The position numbers and the translations under genes are program-made. A stretch of DNA of 38,516 bases from NCBI GenBank assembly GCA_025356275.1, contig JANXUK010000014.1, forward strand, positions 1 to 38,516, in the 5' to 3' direction. The notes beneath the pieces were generated by a model, which made no database searches, was not told where the DNA came from, and saw only the letters and a program-made list of their open reading frames with translations. This document shows, piece by piece, positions 14,926 to 23,871 of this stretch (position 1 is its first letter; every line of letters begins with the position of its first letter). This stretch comes from Sphingomonadales bacterium (GTDB lineage: Bacteria; Pseudomonadota; Alphaproteobacteria; Sphingomonadales; Sphingomonadaceae).

Positions 14926-16350
14926 TTACGTCATGGCGAAAGTTGCGGCGCGACGTTCGGCGGGGGAACGCGCCGGCCCAATGTCCAGGCGGTTGCCGAC
15001 CACGCGCAGGAACGCGCCCGGCGCACCGGCCGATCGGAACGACACCCCGGTTCCGGCGAGCCCCTCGATTTGGTGGAAACCCGTCCGCGCGGTCGCGGCG
15101 ACAAGCTGCACCGCGGTACCGGGCTGGTCGCTCACGCGCAGATCGGGGCGCGTGATCGGGGTGAGGGCATTAGCGGTGTGCGATCGGCCGGACGGCATTG
15201 TGCGAAATTGCGTGGCGGCAATCGGGCCATCGCCGATCGCGACCGCATCGCCGGTCACCACGATAAAGCGCCCGGGCTGGTCGATCGGCGACAAGCGGTC
15301 GGGCACCGGTCCGTTGCCGACCGGAATGCCAAAGTCCGGCGTGCCGTCGGCGCGATAATAAATCCGCTGCATCCGGGTATGGCGGTTGGGGTCCAGCAGC
15401 GGATCACCCTGAATCTTGTCATAATCGCGCCCATGGTAGACGAGCACGTCGCGGCCGCTTTCGTCGACGGTAAAGCTGTTATGGCCAGGCCCGAACACGC
15501 CCGTAGCCGCCGCCGTGGCGAATACCGGAACCGGCGATTTTGCCCAGTTGGCCGGAGCCATGATGTCAGCGTCCGCGCTGCATGTCAGCATGCCCATGCA
15601 ATAGCGCGCATCGGTGGCGCTGGCAGAATATGTCAGGAACAGCCGGCCGTTGCGTTCCAGTACGGCGGGTGCCTCGTTGACTTTGTAGCCCTGAACTTCC
15701 CAACCGAGCGTGGGTACCGAAAGCCGCGCCGGCGGACGCGCCAGCGTCAGTGCGGAAGCGAGGGGGGCCAGATATAAGTTGCTATTCGTGTCTATCCCTG
15801 GTTCGCGTTGCGCCCAGCATAAATAGCGTTGTCCACGGTGCACGAAACTGGTGGAATCGAGCGTAAAGCTGTCCCATGGCGTCTGCAGCTGACCCAGCAA
15901 AGTCCAGCGGCCGGTCATCGGGTCGGGCCCATCGCATGTTACCGCGTATGTGCGGATGCGGAACACGTCCTGCCCGCCGCCGCTGGGACCGGCGGCGAAA
16001 TAGATCGTCCAGCGCCCGTCGACCAGATGCAGTTCGGGTGCCCAGATAAAACCCGACAGCGGCCCCCTGGTCTGGTGCCGCCACAGCACCGCCTCGGTCG
16101 CGGTCGACAGCCCGGCCAGCGTCCGCGACCGGCGAAGCGCCAACCGGTCGTATTCGGGCACCGATCCGATCATGTAGTACCAGCCATCGGTATGGCGCAT
16201 GACTTGCGCATCGGCGCGTTGGCGGACTAGCGGGTTGACCGGTACGGGAGCGGTTATCGGGGCAGCACGCGCCAGCGCGGGCACGCGGATGGCAACCGGC
16301 AGAGCGGCCAGCCCGGCCACGATAGTACGCCGCGAGATGCGAATATGCAT
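14926..16350 (-). CDS. Glycoside hydrolase family 43 protein with C-terminal AbfB-like region
   Basis: Exported arabinan/xylan side-chain enzyme, 474 aa. The N-terminus ISRRTIVAGLAALPVA looks like a twin-arginine (Tat) signal. The GH43 five-bladed propeller spans about 37-330. The probable catalytic set is D47 (general base), D165 (pKa modulator) and E227 (general acid, in NEAPAV). Residues about 385-474 resemble an arabinose-binding AbfB/CBM42-like domain (GVSFRSAGAPGAFLR) that seems to stop early, at AATFAMT. The start has AGGAG 6 bases upstream. It is the last gene of the minus-strand run, 27 bases after the next GH43. Activity is most likely alpha-L-arabinofuranosidase; beta-xylosidase is the alternative. 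Confidence 0.82.
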   Translation of the reverse strand: MHIRISRRTIVAGLAALPVAIRVPALARAAPITAPVPVNPLVRQRADAQVMRHTDGWYYMIGSVPEYDRLALRRSRTLAGLSTATEAVLWRHQTRGPLSGFIWAPELHLVDGRWTIYFAAGPSGGGQDVFRIRTYAVTCDGPDPMTGRWTLLGQLQTPWDSFTLDSTSFVHRGQRYLCWAQREPGIDTNSNLYLAPLASALTLARPPARLSVPTLGWEVQGYKVNEAPAVLERNGRLFLTYSASATDARYCMGMLTCSADADIMAPANWAKSPVPVFATAAATGVFGPGHNSFTVDESGRDVLVYHGRDYDKIQGDPLLDPNRHTRMQRIYYRADGTPDFGIPVGNGPVPDRLSPIDQPGRFIVVTGDAVAIGDGPIAATQFRTMPSGRSHTANALTPITRPDLRVSDQPGTAVQLVAATARTGFHQIEGLAGTGVSFRSAGAPGAFLRVVGNRLDIGPARSPAERRAATFAMT

Positions 16351-16377
16351 GGCCTGCTCCTAAAAAAAAGGTCGGCG

Positions 16378-17397
16378 TCAGGGCTGGGCGACGGGCCAGC
16401 CGTCTGCAGTCCAGCCCAGTGACGCAATGCGCAGCGTCGGCACGCCGCCATGTTGTGAATCGTAAGAATGATAGGCGATGATCGCGCGATCGCCAATTTT
16501 CAGAATCGAGGCACCGCCGGGTCCGCGCCAGCGGTGAGTCTTGTCCAATTGCCCGTGCAGCACGATCTGGCCTGCGCCTTTCATCAAAGGCTTGCCATCA
16601 TAATCGAGATAAGGCCCGGTGACATCCTTGGACCGGCCGACGATTTCATAATACGTGCTCGCCGCCCCCCGGCAGCAAAAGTCGTACGAGACGAACAAGT
16701 AATAATACCCGCCGTGGTCGAGCAGCGCTGGGGCCTCCGCCGCATCGGGGGTGGCCCGTTGCGCCAGTGAATACACGGTCTTGTCCTCGGCCGACGGTTT
16801 GCCGGTTGCGGGATCGAGCCGGATCAGCTTGATCCCGCTCCAAAAACTGCCGAACGCTAGCCATTGCCGGCCATCGCGATCGATGAACGCGTTGGGGTCG
16901 ATGGCGTTGAAATCATCCTTGCCGTGCGAAACAATGACCGCGCCCTGATCGGTCCACTTGGTGCCGGGCGCGGCGGGATCGAGCGATGGGGACGTGGCCA
17001 GGCCGATTGCCGAATGGTTGCTGCCGAATGTGGATACGGCGTAATACAACCGGTACTGACCGTTGGCGAAACTGACATCGGGTGCCCAGATGCCTTTGGC
17101 CCCGGTGATTTCGTGTCTGGCCCATTCCGGAATGTCGGGAAATACGCTGCCGACGCGTTGCCAGGTGACCATATCGGCCGATTTGCGGATGGAAATCTGC
17201 CCAGTCGGTTCGGGCTTGCTGCTCGTGGCAAAGACGTAATAGTCATGACCGTCGCTGGCGATCGCGGGGTCATGGACCGGCGTCAGGTCACCGGTGAGCC
17301 GATCGTTAAGCGGACCGGTCGCCGGGGTTTGCGCAATCGCCGCTGTAAGCGGAAGCAGCAGCGCAATGGCCGAGGAAAAGATCAAGCCCTTGGTCAT
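16378..17397 (-). CDS. Arabinan endo-1,5-alpha-L-arabinosidase-type GH43 enzyme
   Basis: Secreted GH43 enzyme of 339 aa. The signal peptide ends near residue 22 (AAIAQT). The single propeller domain has D43 (VHDPAI), D167 (NAIDPNAF) and E221 (AEAPALL), the standard GH43 triad. The motifs KGIWAPDVSF and YYAVSTFGSNHSAIGL are typical of endo-arabinanases, which cut alpha-1,5-linked arabinan. It is a close paralogue of the gene at 20321-21379, and the two flank the TonB receptor. GAGG lies 8 bases before the start. It is probably co-transcribed with the receptor, 29 bases upstream. Confidence 0.88.
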   Translation of the reverse strand: MTKGLIFSSAIALLLPLTAAIAQTPATGPLNDRLTGDLTPVHDPAIASDGHDYYVFATSSKPEPTGQISIRKSADMVTWQRVGSVFPDIPEWARHEITGAKGIWAPDVSFANGQYRLYYAVSTFGSNHSAIGLATSPSLDPAAPGTKWTDQGAVIVSHGKDDFNAIDPNAFIDRDGRQWLAFGSFWSGIKLIRLDPATGKPSAEDKTVYSLAQRATPDAAEAPALLDHGGYYYLFVSYDFCCRGAASTYYEIVGRSKDVTGPYLDYDGKPLMKGAGQIVLHGQLDKTHRWRGPGGASILKIGDRAIIAYHSYDSQHGGVPTLRIASLGWTADGWPVAQP

Positions 17398-17426
17398 GCG
17401 CCGCGCCTCATTTTTTCAGGAATACG

Positions 17427-20171
17427 TCAGAACTTGAAACGGACGCCGCCGCCAAAAGTCCGATCATACTGGCGGGTATCGCGCGGTTCGTACGCCGACG
17501 ATCCAAAGTTGTCGTGATAGCGCCGATCAAGCAAGTTGGTGGCATCGAACGTCAGCGTGATTTTGTCGTTCAACGCATAGCTGGCAGAAAAATCGAGGAA
17601 CGCCAGCGGCTGTACGACGATCCGGCCATCGCTGTTGTACGGCGGATAAGTCGATGAGTAACTGTCGACGTACTTGCTGCGCCAGTTGTACGCCAAGCGG
17701 GCCGAAAATCCGTATTTTTCGTAAATCCCGACGAGATTATACGAATATTTTGACGTCAGTACGATCGCCTGTTGCGTGGTCATCCCGTTGGCATCCGGCG
17801 GCGACTGGACATGGCCATCAGCCAGCGTAAAGTTGGCTTGCGCGCCAAACCCGCTCAATGCGCCAGGCAGGAAATCGAAGAACTGCTGATACCCGACCTC
17901 GATCCCTTTAAGCTCGCCGGTACCGCTGTTGCGCGGCCGGCTGACCAAATACGTCTGGTTCTGGCCGCCCGACCCGACAAACGTTTCAGGTGCCGCATAA
18001 GTCTGAATATAGCCGTTCAGTTTCTTGTAAAATCCCCCGATCGTGATCGAACCGGTGTTGGAAAAATACCATTCGAACGTCATGTCGAGGTTATCGGCTC
18101 GCACCACCTGCAAATTGGCATTGCCGCCGCTGCCGGTGCCGATCGCCCCGCCGGTGATACCTAGCTGAGTAAGGCTGGTTGCCGGGTCGAGCTGGGCGAA
18201 TTGCGGGCGAAAGATCGATTTGCTGCCGATCAGCCGCGCCACAATGTCCGGCTGCAACTGCGCCTTGATCGTAAAGCTGGGCAATACCCGGAAATCGCTG
18301 CTGTGGGTGTTGATTGGGGTCAATGTCGTGATGGTCGCCGGGGCCCCCGGGGCCGGGTTCGCCACCGCATGGGTATCGACTTGCGTGGCCATCAGCCCGG
18401 TTACCGTATTGACCAGGCGAGCGCCAAACACGCCGGTGATCGGCACCGAGCCCAGATCGAGCCCGTATCCGGCCTCGGCATAACCGGCGTAAGTCTGCTC
18501 TTTCAGCCCGAACGTCAGCGCGGGATCATAAGCCCGACCCGATGCCGGGATGCCCGCAATCTGGCGCAGTTGCACGATGTTGTTGCGGATAAAGCTGGTG
18601 TCCGCCAGCGCAAAGCCGTCAACCCCCAACAAGCCATCGATGATCCCGTTCGGCGCATGCGACACTAACCCGGGAAACTGCGAACCCGGCAGGAAACCCA
18701 ACGGGAAACCGCTGCCGTTAGTGCCGCCCGAATTGCCGCTGCGATCGGAATAGCGCCAGCCGGCCTTGAAGGTGCGGATAAATCCGCTGCCGACATCAAA
18801 CGCCAGATCGCCGCGCCACGCATATTGCTTACTGCTGGCCGAGTTGGCGTTGTCGAACAACGTGAGCAAGTTAAGGACCGAACCGTCGCGATAATTAAAG
18901 CCGTTGAAATTGACGTTGGGCGTGCCGTTCGCATTGAAATTATAGGTGATCGAGGGAACGACATAAGCCGTGTCGAGCACGAATTGCTGGTTGAACACTT
19001 TGCTGTCATTATACGTGAACTCGGTCGAGATCGTTGCGCGTCCAGGGGTCCAGCGTAGGCCGATATCACCCTGATAGTTATCGGTTTTTTGCTTGAATGC
19101 CTGCTTGCTGCTGATCGTGAAATTGTTCTGGGTGGTGATGGACGATGCGACCGGCGATCCGGTTTCCGAACCCGCCGACCCGGCTTGCGCGGTGGTCGCG
19201 ACGACATTGCCGGCCTTTGGCAGGCCGACGAAAAAGTCGACGCTGTAATCGTTGCGATAACCGGTAAACAGGCCGTCGGCATAGATTTCCAGGTCGGCGC
19301 TCGGCTTCCACTGCAGCGAGATATTGCCACCGATGCGCTTGCGGTCGCCATCGGTAACCAGGCCGCCCACGGTGTCGGGGATCAACAGCGGCTGGTTTCC
19401 GGTCGCCGCATTGGTAAACGGGTTGAACCCGAAATTGAACCCGGTCTGATCCTCATAGCGACGCCGATTATACGACCCGCCAATCAGAATGCCGAACTCC
19501 TGCCCGGCCGAATTGGTCCAATGGTTGCTGACCAGGCCGCTGCCGATATAGCTGCCCTTTTTGGACTGATCGCCATAGATACCGCGCGCCCCGCCGGCGA
19601 CGCGCAGCCCCTGGAAATCGAACGGACGGCGCAGGCGGATGTCGATCGCGCCGGCGATCGCGCCTTCGACCTGGTCGGGGCTCTGGGTTTTGTACGTATC
19701 GATCCCGGCGACGAGTTCGGCGGGGATGTCGGCCAATTGGACGCCGCGACCCGTGCCGGTGAACGTCTCACGGCCGTTGATATACGTCTCGATGTCGGGC
19801 AACCCACGCAGCTGGACCGACGTCGCCTCGCCGCTGGCCCGCGTTACCTGAATGCCGGTTACGCGCTGCACCGCGTCGGAAACGGTGTTGTCGGGCAGCT
19901 TGCCAATGTCTTCGGCAACGATCGAATCGACGACCTGAACCGCCTTGCGCTTGATCGCCTGGGCGCCCCGAAGGCTGGCGCGAACGCCGATGACGGTAAT
20001 GTCATTGGTCGTCGCACCGGCCTGGTCGGCGGCAGCGCCGCCTTTGGTCGGGGTTGCGATCGGCGCACCTGTCGAACCGGACGCGGTCTGCGCAGCGGCA
20101 GACGCCGCCATGGTAATTGCGAGCCCCGTACCCGACAGCAGAAAAAACAAATTCTTTGCTGGCGTGCGCAT
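17427..20171 (-). CDS. TonB-dependent receptor, probable arabino-oligosaccharide transporter
   Basis: Outer-membrane receptor of the large carbohydrate class common in Caulobacter, Xanthomonas and sphingomonads, 914 aa. The start at 20171 is chosen over an upstream in-frame ATG because GGAGGGG lies 6 bases before it and the signal peptide (about 1-30, ending ASAAAQ) begins there. A TonB box-like ITVIGVRASLRGAQ and the plug with KRKAVQVVDSIVAEDIGKLP follow. The barrel ends in the expected phenylalanine (GGVRFKF). Placement among GH43 and GH51 enzymes indicates uptake of arabinan fragments. The 149-base gap upstream holds a putative operator. Confidence 0.92.
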   Translation of the reverse strand: MRTPAKNLFFLLSGTGLAITMAASAAAQTASGSTGAPIATPTKGGAAADQAGATTNDITVIGVRASLRGAQAIKRKAVQVVDSIVAEDIGKLPDNTVSDAVQRVTGIQVTRASGEATSVQLRGLPDIETYINGRETFTGTGRGVQLADIPAELVAGIDTYKTQSPDQVEGAIAGAIDIRLRRPFDFQGLRVAGGARGIYGDQSKKGSYIGSGLVSNHWTNSAGQEFGILIGGSYNRRRYEDQTGFNFGFNPFTNAATGNQPLLIPDTVGGLVTDGDRKRIGGNISLQWKPSADLEIYADGLFTGYRNDYSVDFFVGLPKAGNVVATTAQAGSAGSETGSPVASSITTQNNFTISSKQAFKQKTDNYQGDIGLRWTPGRATISTEFTYNDSKVFNQQFVLDTAYVVPSITYNFNANGTPNVNFNGFNYRDGSVLNLLTLFDNANSASSKQYAWRGDLAFDVGSGFIRTFKAGWRYSDRSGNSGGTNGSGFPLGFLPGSQFPGLVSHAPNGIIDGLLGVDGFALADTSFIRNNIVQLRQIAGIPASGRAYDPALTFGLKEQTYAGYAEAGYGLDLGSVPITGVFGARLVNTVTGLMATQVDTHAVANPAPGAPATITTLTPINTHSSDFRVLPSFTIKAQLQPDIVARLIGSKSIFRPQFAQLDPATSLTQLGITGGAIGTGSGGNANLQVVRADNLDMTFEWYFSNTGSITIGGFYKKLNGYIQTYAAPETFVGSGGQNQTYLVSRPRNSGTGELKGIEVGYQQFFDFLPGALSGFGAQANFTLADGHVQSPPDANGMTTQQAIVLTSKYSYNLVGIYEKYGFSARLAYNWRSKYVDSYSSTYPPYNSDGRIVVQPLAFLDFSASYALNDKITLTFDATNLLDRRYHDNFGSSAYEPRDTRQYDRTFGGGVRFKF

Positions 20172-20224
20172 CAACGTCCCCTCCATGAAACCCGCTCCGT
20201 TGCGAGCGGCTGTTGACGCTTCTT

Positions 20225-20237
20225 TATACTCCGACAA
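20225..20237 (-). promoter_or_regulatory. Putative GntR/FCD operator upstream of the TonB receptor
   Basis: Read on the minus strand the site is TTGTCGGAGTATA. It matches 11 of 13 bases of the site at 28800-28812 and has one mismatch to the FadR-subfamily consensus TNGTNNNACNA. It lies 54 bases before the receptor start codon, where a repressor could block the promoter. The rest of the 149-base gap is AT-richer than its surroundings and is the likely receptor promoter. Confidence 0.5.
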
Positions 20238-20320
20238 ATGATATGACAAGCGGAATTCCACGCTCACCGCGATCGCTCACTGTAAATGTGTATTTCGGGT
20301 CACGCCGACCGCAACAGCAA

Positions 20321-21379
20321 TCAATCGTCGGCGACCGGCCACCCATCCGCGCCCCAGGTAACTGGCGCGATGCGCAGCGTCGGAGCCCCGTGGCTGGTTT
20401 TGTCATAAGCATGATAGACGACATAATCGCGCCCATCGCGGTCATGCAGCCACCCGGCATGCCCCGGACCGCGGAACCGGTCCTGTTCCTGCAAGTCGGC
20501 GCGCAGAAAGATCGTACCGCCGCTGTCCATCATCGAACTGCCGTCTTTGCCGACATAAGGACCGGTGATGTCGCGAGCACGGCTGACCACGGTGTAATAC
20601 GTGCTGTTCGCGCCCTTGCAGCAGTAGTCGTAACTGGCGAGCAAGTAGTAATAGCCGCCGTGCGCCACGATGAACGCTGCCTCGATCGGTGCCGGCCCGC
20701 CCGCCGGGGCGGGACGACGTGCGATCGCATACGGTGTTTCGTGCGGGTCGAGCAGTTTTCCGGTGTGCGGATTCAGCGCGAACAGCTTGATGCCGGTCCA
20801 GAAACTGCCGAGTGCGAGCCAATGCCGCCCTTGCGCATCAACCACATGGTTGGGGTCGATCGCGTTGAAATCGTCGGTGGCGGTTGACATGACCACCATG
20901 CCTTCGTCGTGCCAGCCATATCCCGGTGCTTTGGGGTCGAGCGTCGGGCTGGTGAACAGGCCGACGGCCGAACGGTTCGACCCGAACGTCGATACGGCAT
21001 AGTAAAGCAAGTACCTGCCGCCGACATAGGAAATGTCGGGTGCCCACATGTCCCTGGTGCCCGGCACCGCATTGGCCGCCCAGCCGGGCAGATGATCGAT
21101 CAGGCCGGGCTGCGCTGTCCAATGGATCAGGTCGCCGGACGTGCGTGACCGGATCAGGCGGCCAGTGTCGTCCGCGCCGCTGCTAAATACATAATATACC
21201 GCGCCTTCGTGCGCGATTACCGGATCATGGGTCGGCACCAGGTCGCCGCTCAGGCTGGTATTGAGCGCGCCGTGCGCCAGACCTGGCGGCGTCTGGGCAT
21301 AAGCCGCGCCGATCGCCAGCGGTAACCCGAGCAAAGCCAGCTTTGCGCAAACCGCCCCAATGCCTTTCTTGCCTGCCAT
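20321..21379 (-). CDS. Arabinan endo-1,5-alpha-L-arabinosidase-type GH43 enzyme (second copy)
   Basis: Secreted GH43 enzyme, 352 aa, signal peptide to about residue 29 (AAYAQT). Catalytic triad D52 (THDPVI), D175 (NAIDPNHV) and E233 (PIEAAFI). It is clearly paralogous to the gene at 16378-17397: both have NxSLSGDL/NDRLTGDL before the base, WAPDIS/WAPDVS, STFGSNxSAxGL and a C-terminal end WxADGWPVAxx. The start lies 4 bases after the GH51 stop, so it ends the group that begins at the dehydrogenase genes. Divergence between the copies suggests different chain-length preference rather than redundancy. Confidence 0.88.
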   Translation of the reverse strand: MAGKKGIGAVCAKLALLGLPLAIGAAYAQTPPGLAHGALNTSLSGDLVPTHDPVIAHEGAVYYVFSSGADDTGRLIRSRTSGDLIHWTAQPGLIDHLPGWAANAVPGTRDMWAPDISYVGGRYLLYYAVSTFGSNRSAVGLFTSPTLDPKAPGYGWHDEGMVVMSTATDDFNAIDPNHVVDAQGRHWLALGSFWTGIKLFALNPHTGKLLDPHETPYAIARRPAPAGGPAPIEAAFIVAHGGYYYLLASYDYCCKGANSTYYTVVSRARDITGPYVGKDGSSMMDSGGTIFLRADLQEQDRFRGPGHAGWLHDRDGRDYVVYHAYDKTSHGAPTLRIAPVTWGADGWPVADD

Positions 21380-21383
21380 GAGC

Positions 21384-22946
21384 TTACTGCAGCGCCAGCA
21401 TCACTACCGACTTTGCCGGCAGCGTCACATGCAGCCGCGCGCCTGCGATCGTTGCGCCTGCAAAAGCGACGGGTACGACGGTGTCGGGATGGTCAAAGCT
21501 GTTGATCGAATTGATCTGCGGCGCGGTCAGCACCTGGCCGGTCACGCCGGTCGGCACCAATCCGACAATCGCAATATCGACCGTGGCCGCGCGGTTCGGG
21601 TCAAGATTGGCCATCCCGACATGGACCGCCCCGTCCTGCCCGCGCACGGCCGAGGCACTGACCGCCGGCATCGTCCACTGGTCCTTGTCGTACCAGGGCG
21701 AGGTGATGGCGATCGGCAACACGGTGCCGTCCATATACGGACGGTACATCGCGAACACGTGATATGTCGGGGTGAGCACCATGCGCGGACCATCCGTCAG
21801 GATCATCGCCTGCAGCACATTCACCATTTGCGCAATCGCGGTCAGGCGCACCCGGTCGGCATGTTTGGCAAAGATGTTGAGGTTGACCGCCGCCACCACC
21901 GCGTCGCGTAAGCTGTTCTGCTGGCGCAGGAAACCGGGGTTGGTCCCCGGATCGCTGGCGTACCACGTGCCCCATTCGTCCACCGCCAGAAACACGCGCT
22001 TGGCCGGATCGTATTTGTCCATCACCGCGCTATGCCGGGTCAGCATGTCATCAAGGCGGAGCGTCTGCGACAGCGTTTCGGCCCACGCGCTGTCATCGAA
22101 TTGCATGGACGATGCGCGCGGCGGCCATCCGCCGGGGACCGTGTAATAATGCAGCGACACGCCGTCGATCTGGGCCGCAGCCTCACGCATCATCACTTCG
22201 GTCCAGTGATAATCGTCGTTGTTGGCGCCACTTGCCACTTTCAGCACGCGCGTACCGGCCGGCGGTTTGATGAACGTGGCATAGCGGCGGACCAGGTCGG
22301 CGGCGTATTCGGCGCGCATATTGCCGCCACAGCCCCATAATTCGTTGCCGACCCCGAACAGCGGTATCGCCCACGGTGCCGAGTGGCCGTTCTTCGCGCG
22401 CTCTTGCGCCAGCGTTCCGGCCGGGGCGGTCATGTATTCGATCCATTCGGCCATTTCGCGCGGTGCGCCGTCCCCGACATTGCCCGCGACATAAGGTTCC
22501 GCTCCCAATTGTCCGACCAGGTCCATGAACTCGTGCGTGCCCACGGTGTTGGGCTCGGTCACGCCGCCCCAGTGCGTATTGATCCTGACCGGGCGGCTGG
22601 CCTGCGCGCCGATACCCTCGCGCCAATGGTATTCGTCGGCAAAGCACCCGCCGGGCCAGCGCACGACGGGAACGCCCAGCTTGCGCAGCGCCGACACCGC
22701 ATCGTTGCGGAACCCGCGCGTGTTGGGAATGGCCGACTTTGGCCCCACCCACAGCCCGCCATAAATGCCGGTCCCCAAATGTTCGGCGAACTGGCTGAAG
22801 ATCCGCCGGCTGTAGATCGGGCCGGGCTGGTCGGCGTGGATCGTCACTTGCGCGGCAACTGGCGCCGGCGGTGCGATCGGCTGCGCAGATGCCATCGTTG
22901 CCCAACCAAGCAACAGGGCGGTCGCAAAAGTGACGAACTTAGTCAT
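21384..22946 (-). CDS. GH51 alpha-L-arabinofuranosidase
   Basis: Family 51 retaining arabinofuranosidase, 520 aa, removing terminal arabinofuranose from arabinan or arabinoxylan fragments. Acid/base E202 lies in GVGNELWGCGG and nucleophile E324 in AVDEWGTWY. The ATG at 22946 is chosen because it opens a signal peptide (MTKFVTFATALLLGWATMASA). It overlaps the end of the upstream dehydrogenase by 8 bases; the frame extends further upstream only through that gene. A signal peptide on GH51 implies periplasmic action on fragments delivered by the TonB receptor. It is followed by the GH43 gene after 4 bases. Confidence 0.92.
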   Translation of the reverse strand: MTKFVTFATALLLGWATMASAQPIAPPAPVAAQVTIHADQPGPIYSRRIFSQFAEHLGTGIYGGLWVGPKSAIPNTRGFRNDAVSALRKLGVPVVRWPGGCFADEYHWREGIGAQASRPVRINTHWGGVTEPNTVGTHEFMDLVGQLGAEPYVAGNVGDGAPREMAEWIEYMTAPAGTLAQERAKNGHSAPWAIPLFGVGNELWGCGGNMRAEYAADLVRRYATFIKPPAGTRVLKVASGANNDDYHWTEVMMREAAAQIDGVSLHYYTVPGGWPPRASSMQFDDSAWAETLSQTLRLDDMLTRHSAVMDKYDPAKRVFLAVDEWGTWYASDPGTNPGFLRQQNSLRDAVVAAVNLNIFAKHADRVRLTAIAQMVNVLQAMILTDGPRMVLTPTYHVFAMYRPYMDGTVLPIAITSPWYDKDQWTMPAVSASAVRGQDGAVHVGMANLDPNRAATVDIAIVGLVPTGVTGQVLTAPQINSINSFDHPDTVVPVAFAGATIAGARLHVTLPAKSVVMLALQ

Positions 22947-23871
22947 CGAACCGCTCCACCGTGACGCGCGTACCGCGCAGAAATGCGTCGGCGACCAGCC
23001 GCATCGGATCGGTATCCACGTCGCTGGCACGCTGTTGCACCAGTTGCGCAAAACGGGCGTAGAGGCGCGGGTATTCTCCGTCATCGCCGCGATGTTCGCC
23101 GCCCGGCAACGTCAGCACCGCGCCGCCTTTTGCCAGCGACAGTGTGCCCTGGTCGGTTTCGACAGCAATGTCCCAGCTTTGTGGGCCAGTCTGGCGCCAG
23201 TCCAGGTCCATGGTGATCGTTGCCCCGGCAATATCGCGAAACGTCAGGTCGGCAGCGATCGGCGCGGCGCGATTGGCAGGTGTGAACAGCTTCGCCGATT
23301 GCAGGAAAATCGGTTGGGGCATGATGTGGGTAGCGATCGACAGGGCATTGATGCCGGGGTCGAACACCCCGAGCCCGCCGGGTTCCCAGATCCACGCCTG
23401 GCCAGGGTGCCACACGCGCACATCCTCACGCCATGCGATCGTCGCGCCGCGCACCGTGCGTTCTGCCAGCCACGCTTTTGCCGGTGCGACCCCTGCGGCA
23501 TAGCGCGAGTGCCAGCTGGCAAACAAGGTCGCCCCACTCGCGTTGGCTTGCGCCACCAGCGCGGCTACTTCCGACAGCGTTGCGCCCGGCGGTTTTTCCA
23601 GGAAAACATGCAGGCCGTGGCTCAGCGACCTGGCGGCCAGATCGTACCGCACTTGCGGCGGCACGCACAGCGCGACCGCATCGATCGCGGTTTCGCCGGC
23701 AAGCAGCGCATCCAGCGTCTTGTAATGCGAGACGCCGTCCACCCCGGCATGGTTTGGACTGACAGTGGCCGCCAGCGTAAAGTTTGCGTCGCGCGCGATC
23801 GCGGGAAGGTGTTGGTCGGCGGCGATCTTGCCCAGGCCGACGACCGCCAGGCGGATCGGTTCGTCGCTCAC
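22939..23871 (-). CDS. L-arabinose 1-dehydrogenase (Gfo/Idh/MocA family)
   Basis: NAD(P)-dependent oxidoreductase of 310 aa that oxidises L-arabinose to L-arabino-gamma-lactone, first step of the non-phosphorylative pathway. It has the Rossmann motif VVGLGKIAADQHLPAI at the N-terminus, LCVPPQVRY, the catalytic-region LEKPPGATL, and the block HPGQAWIWEPGGLGVFDPGI. I recognise these as those of the Azospirillum brasilense enzyme (called AraA there, unrelated to arabinose isomerase). The GTG start at 23871 overlaps the upstream gene by 4 bases (GTGA). The longer open frame to 24246 lies inside that gene and looks non-coding. Galactose or fucose may also be accepted, as in known homologues. Confidence 0.9.
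   Translation of the reverse strand: MSDEPIRLAVVGLGKIAADQHLPAIARDANFTLAATVSPNHAGVDGVSHYKTLDALLAGETAIDAVALCVPPQVRYDLAARSLSHGLHVFLEKPPGATLSEVAALVAQANASGATLFASWHSRYAAGVAPAKAWLAERTVRGATIAWREDVRVWHPGQAWIWEPGGLGVFDPGINALSIATHIMPQPIFLQSAKLFTPANRAAPIAADLTFRDIAGATITMDLDWRQTGPQSWDIAVETDQGTLSLAKGGAVLTLPGGEHRGDDGEYPRLYARFAQLVQQRASDVDTDPMRLVADAFLRGTRVTVERFDD

Noticed and set aside
14917..15777. 286-aa plus-strand open frame inside the GH43 gene
   Set aside because: It is antisense to a gene with a Tat signal and an intact GH43 triad; no domain is recognisable.
19089..20216. 375-aa plus-strand open frame
   Set aside because: It is antisense to the carbohydrate TonB receptor and shows no family features.
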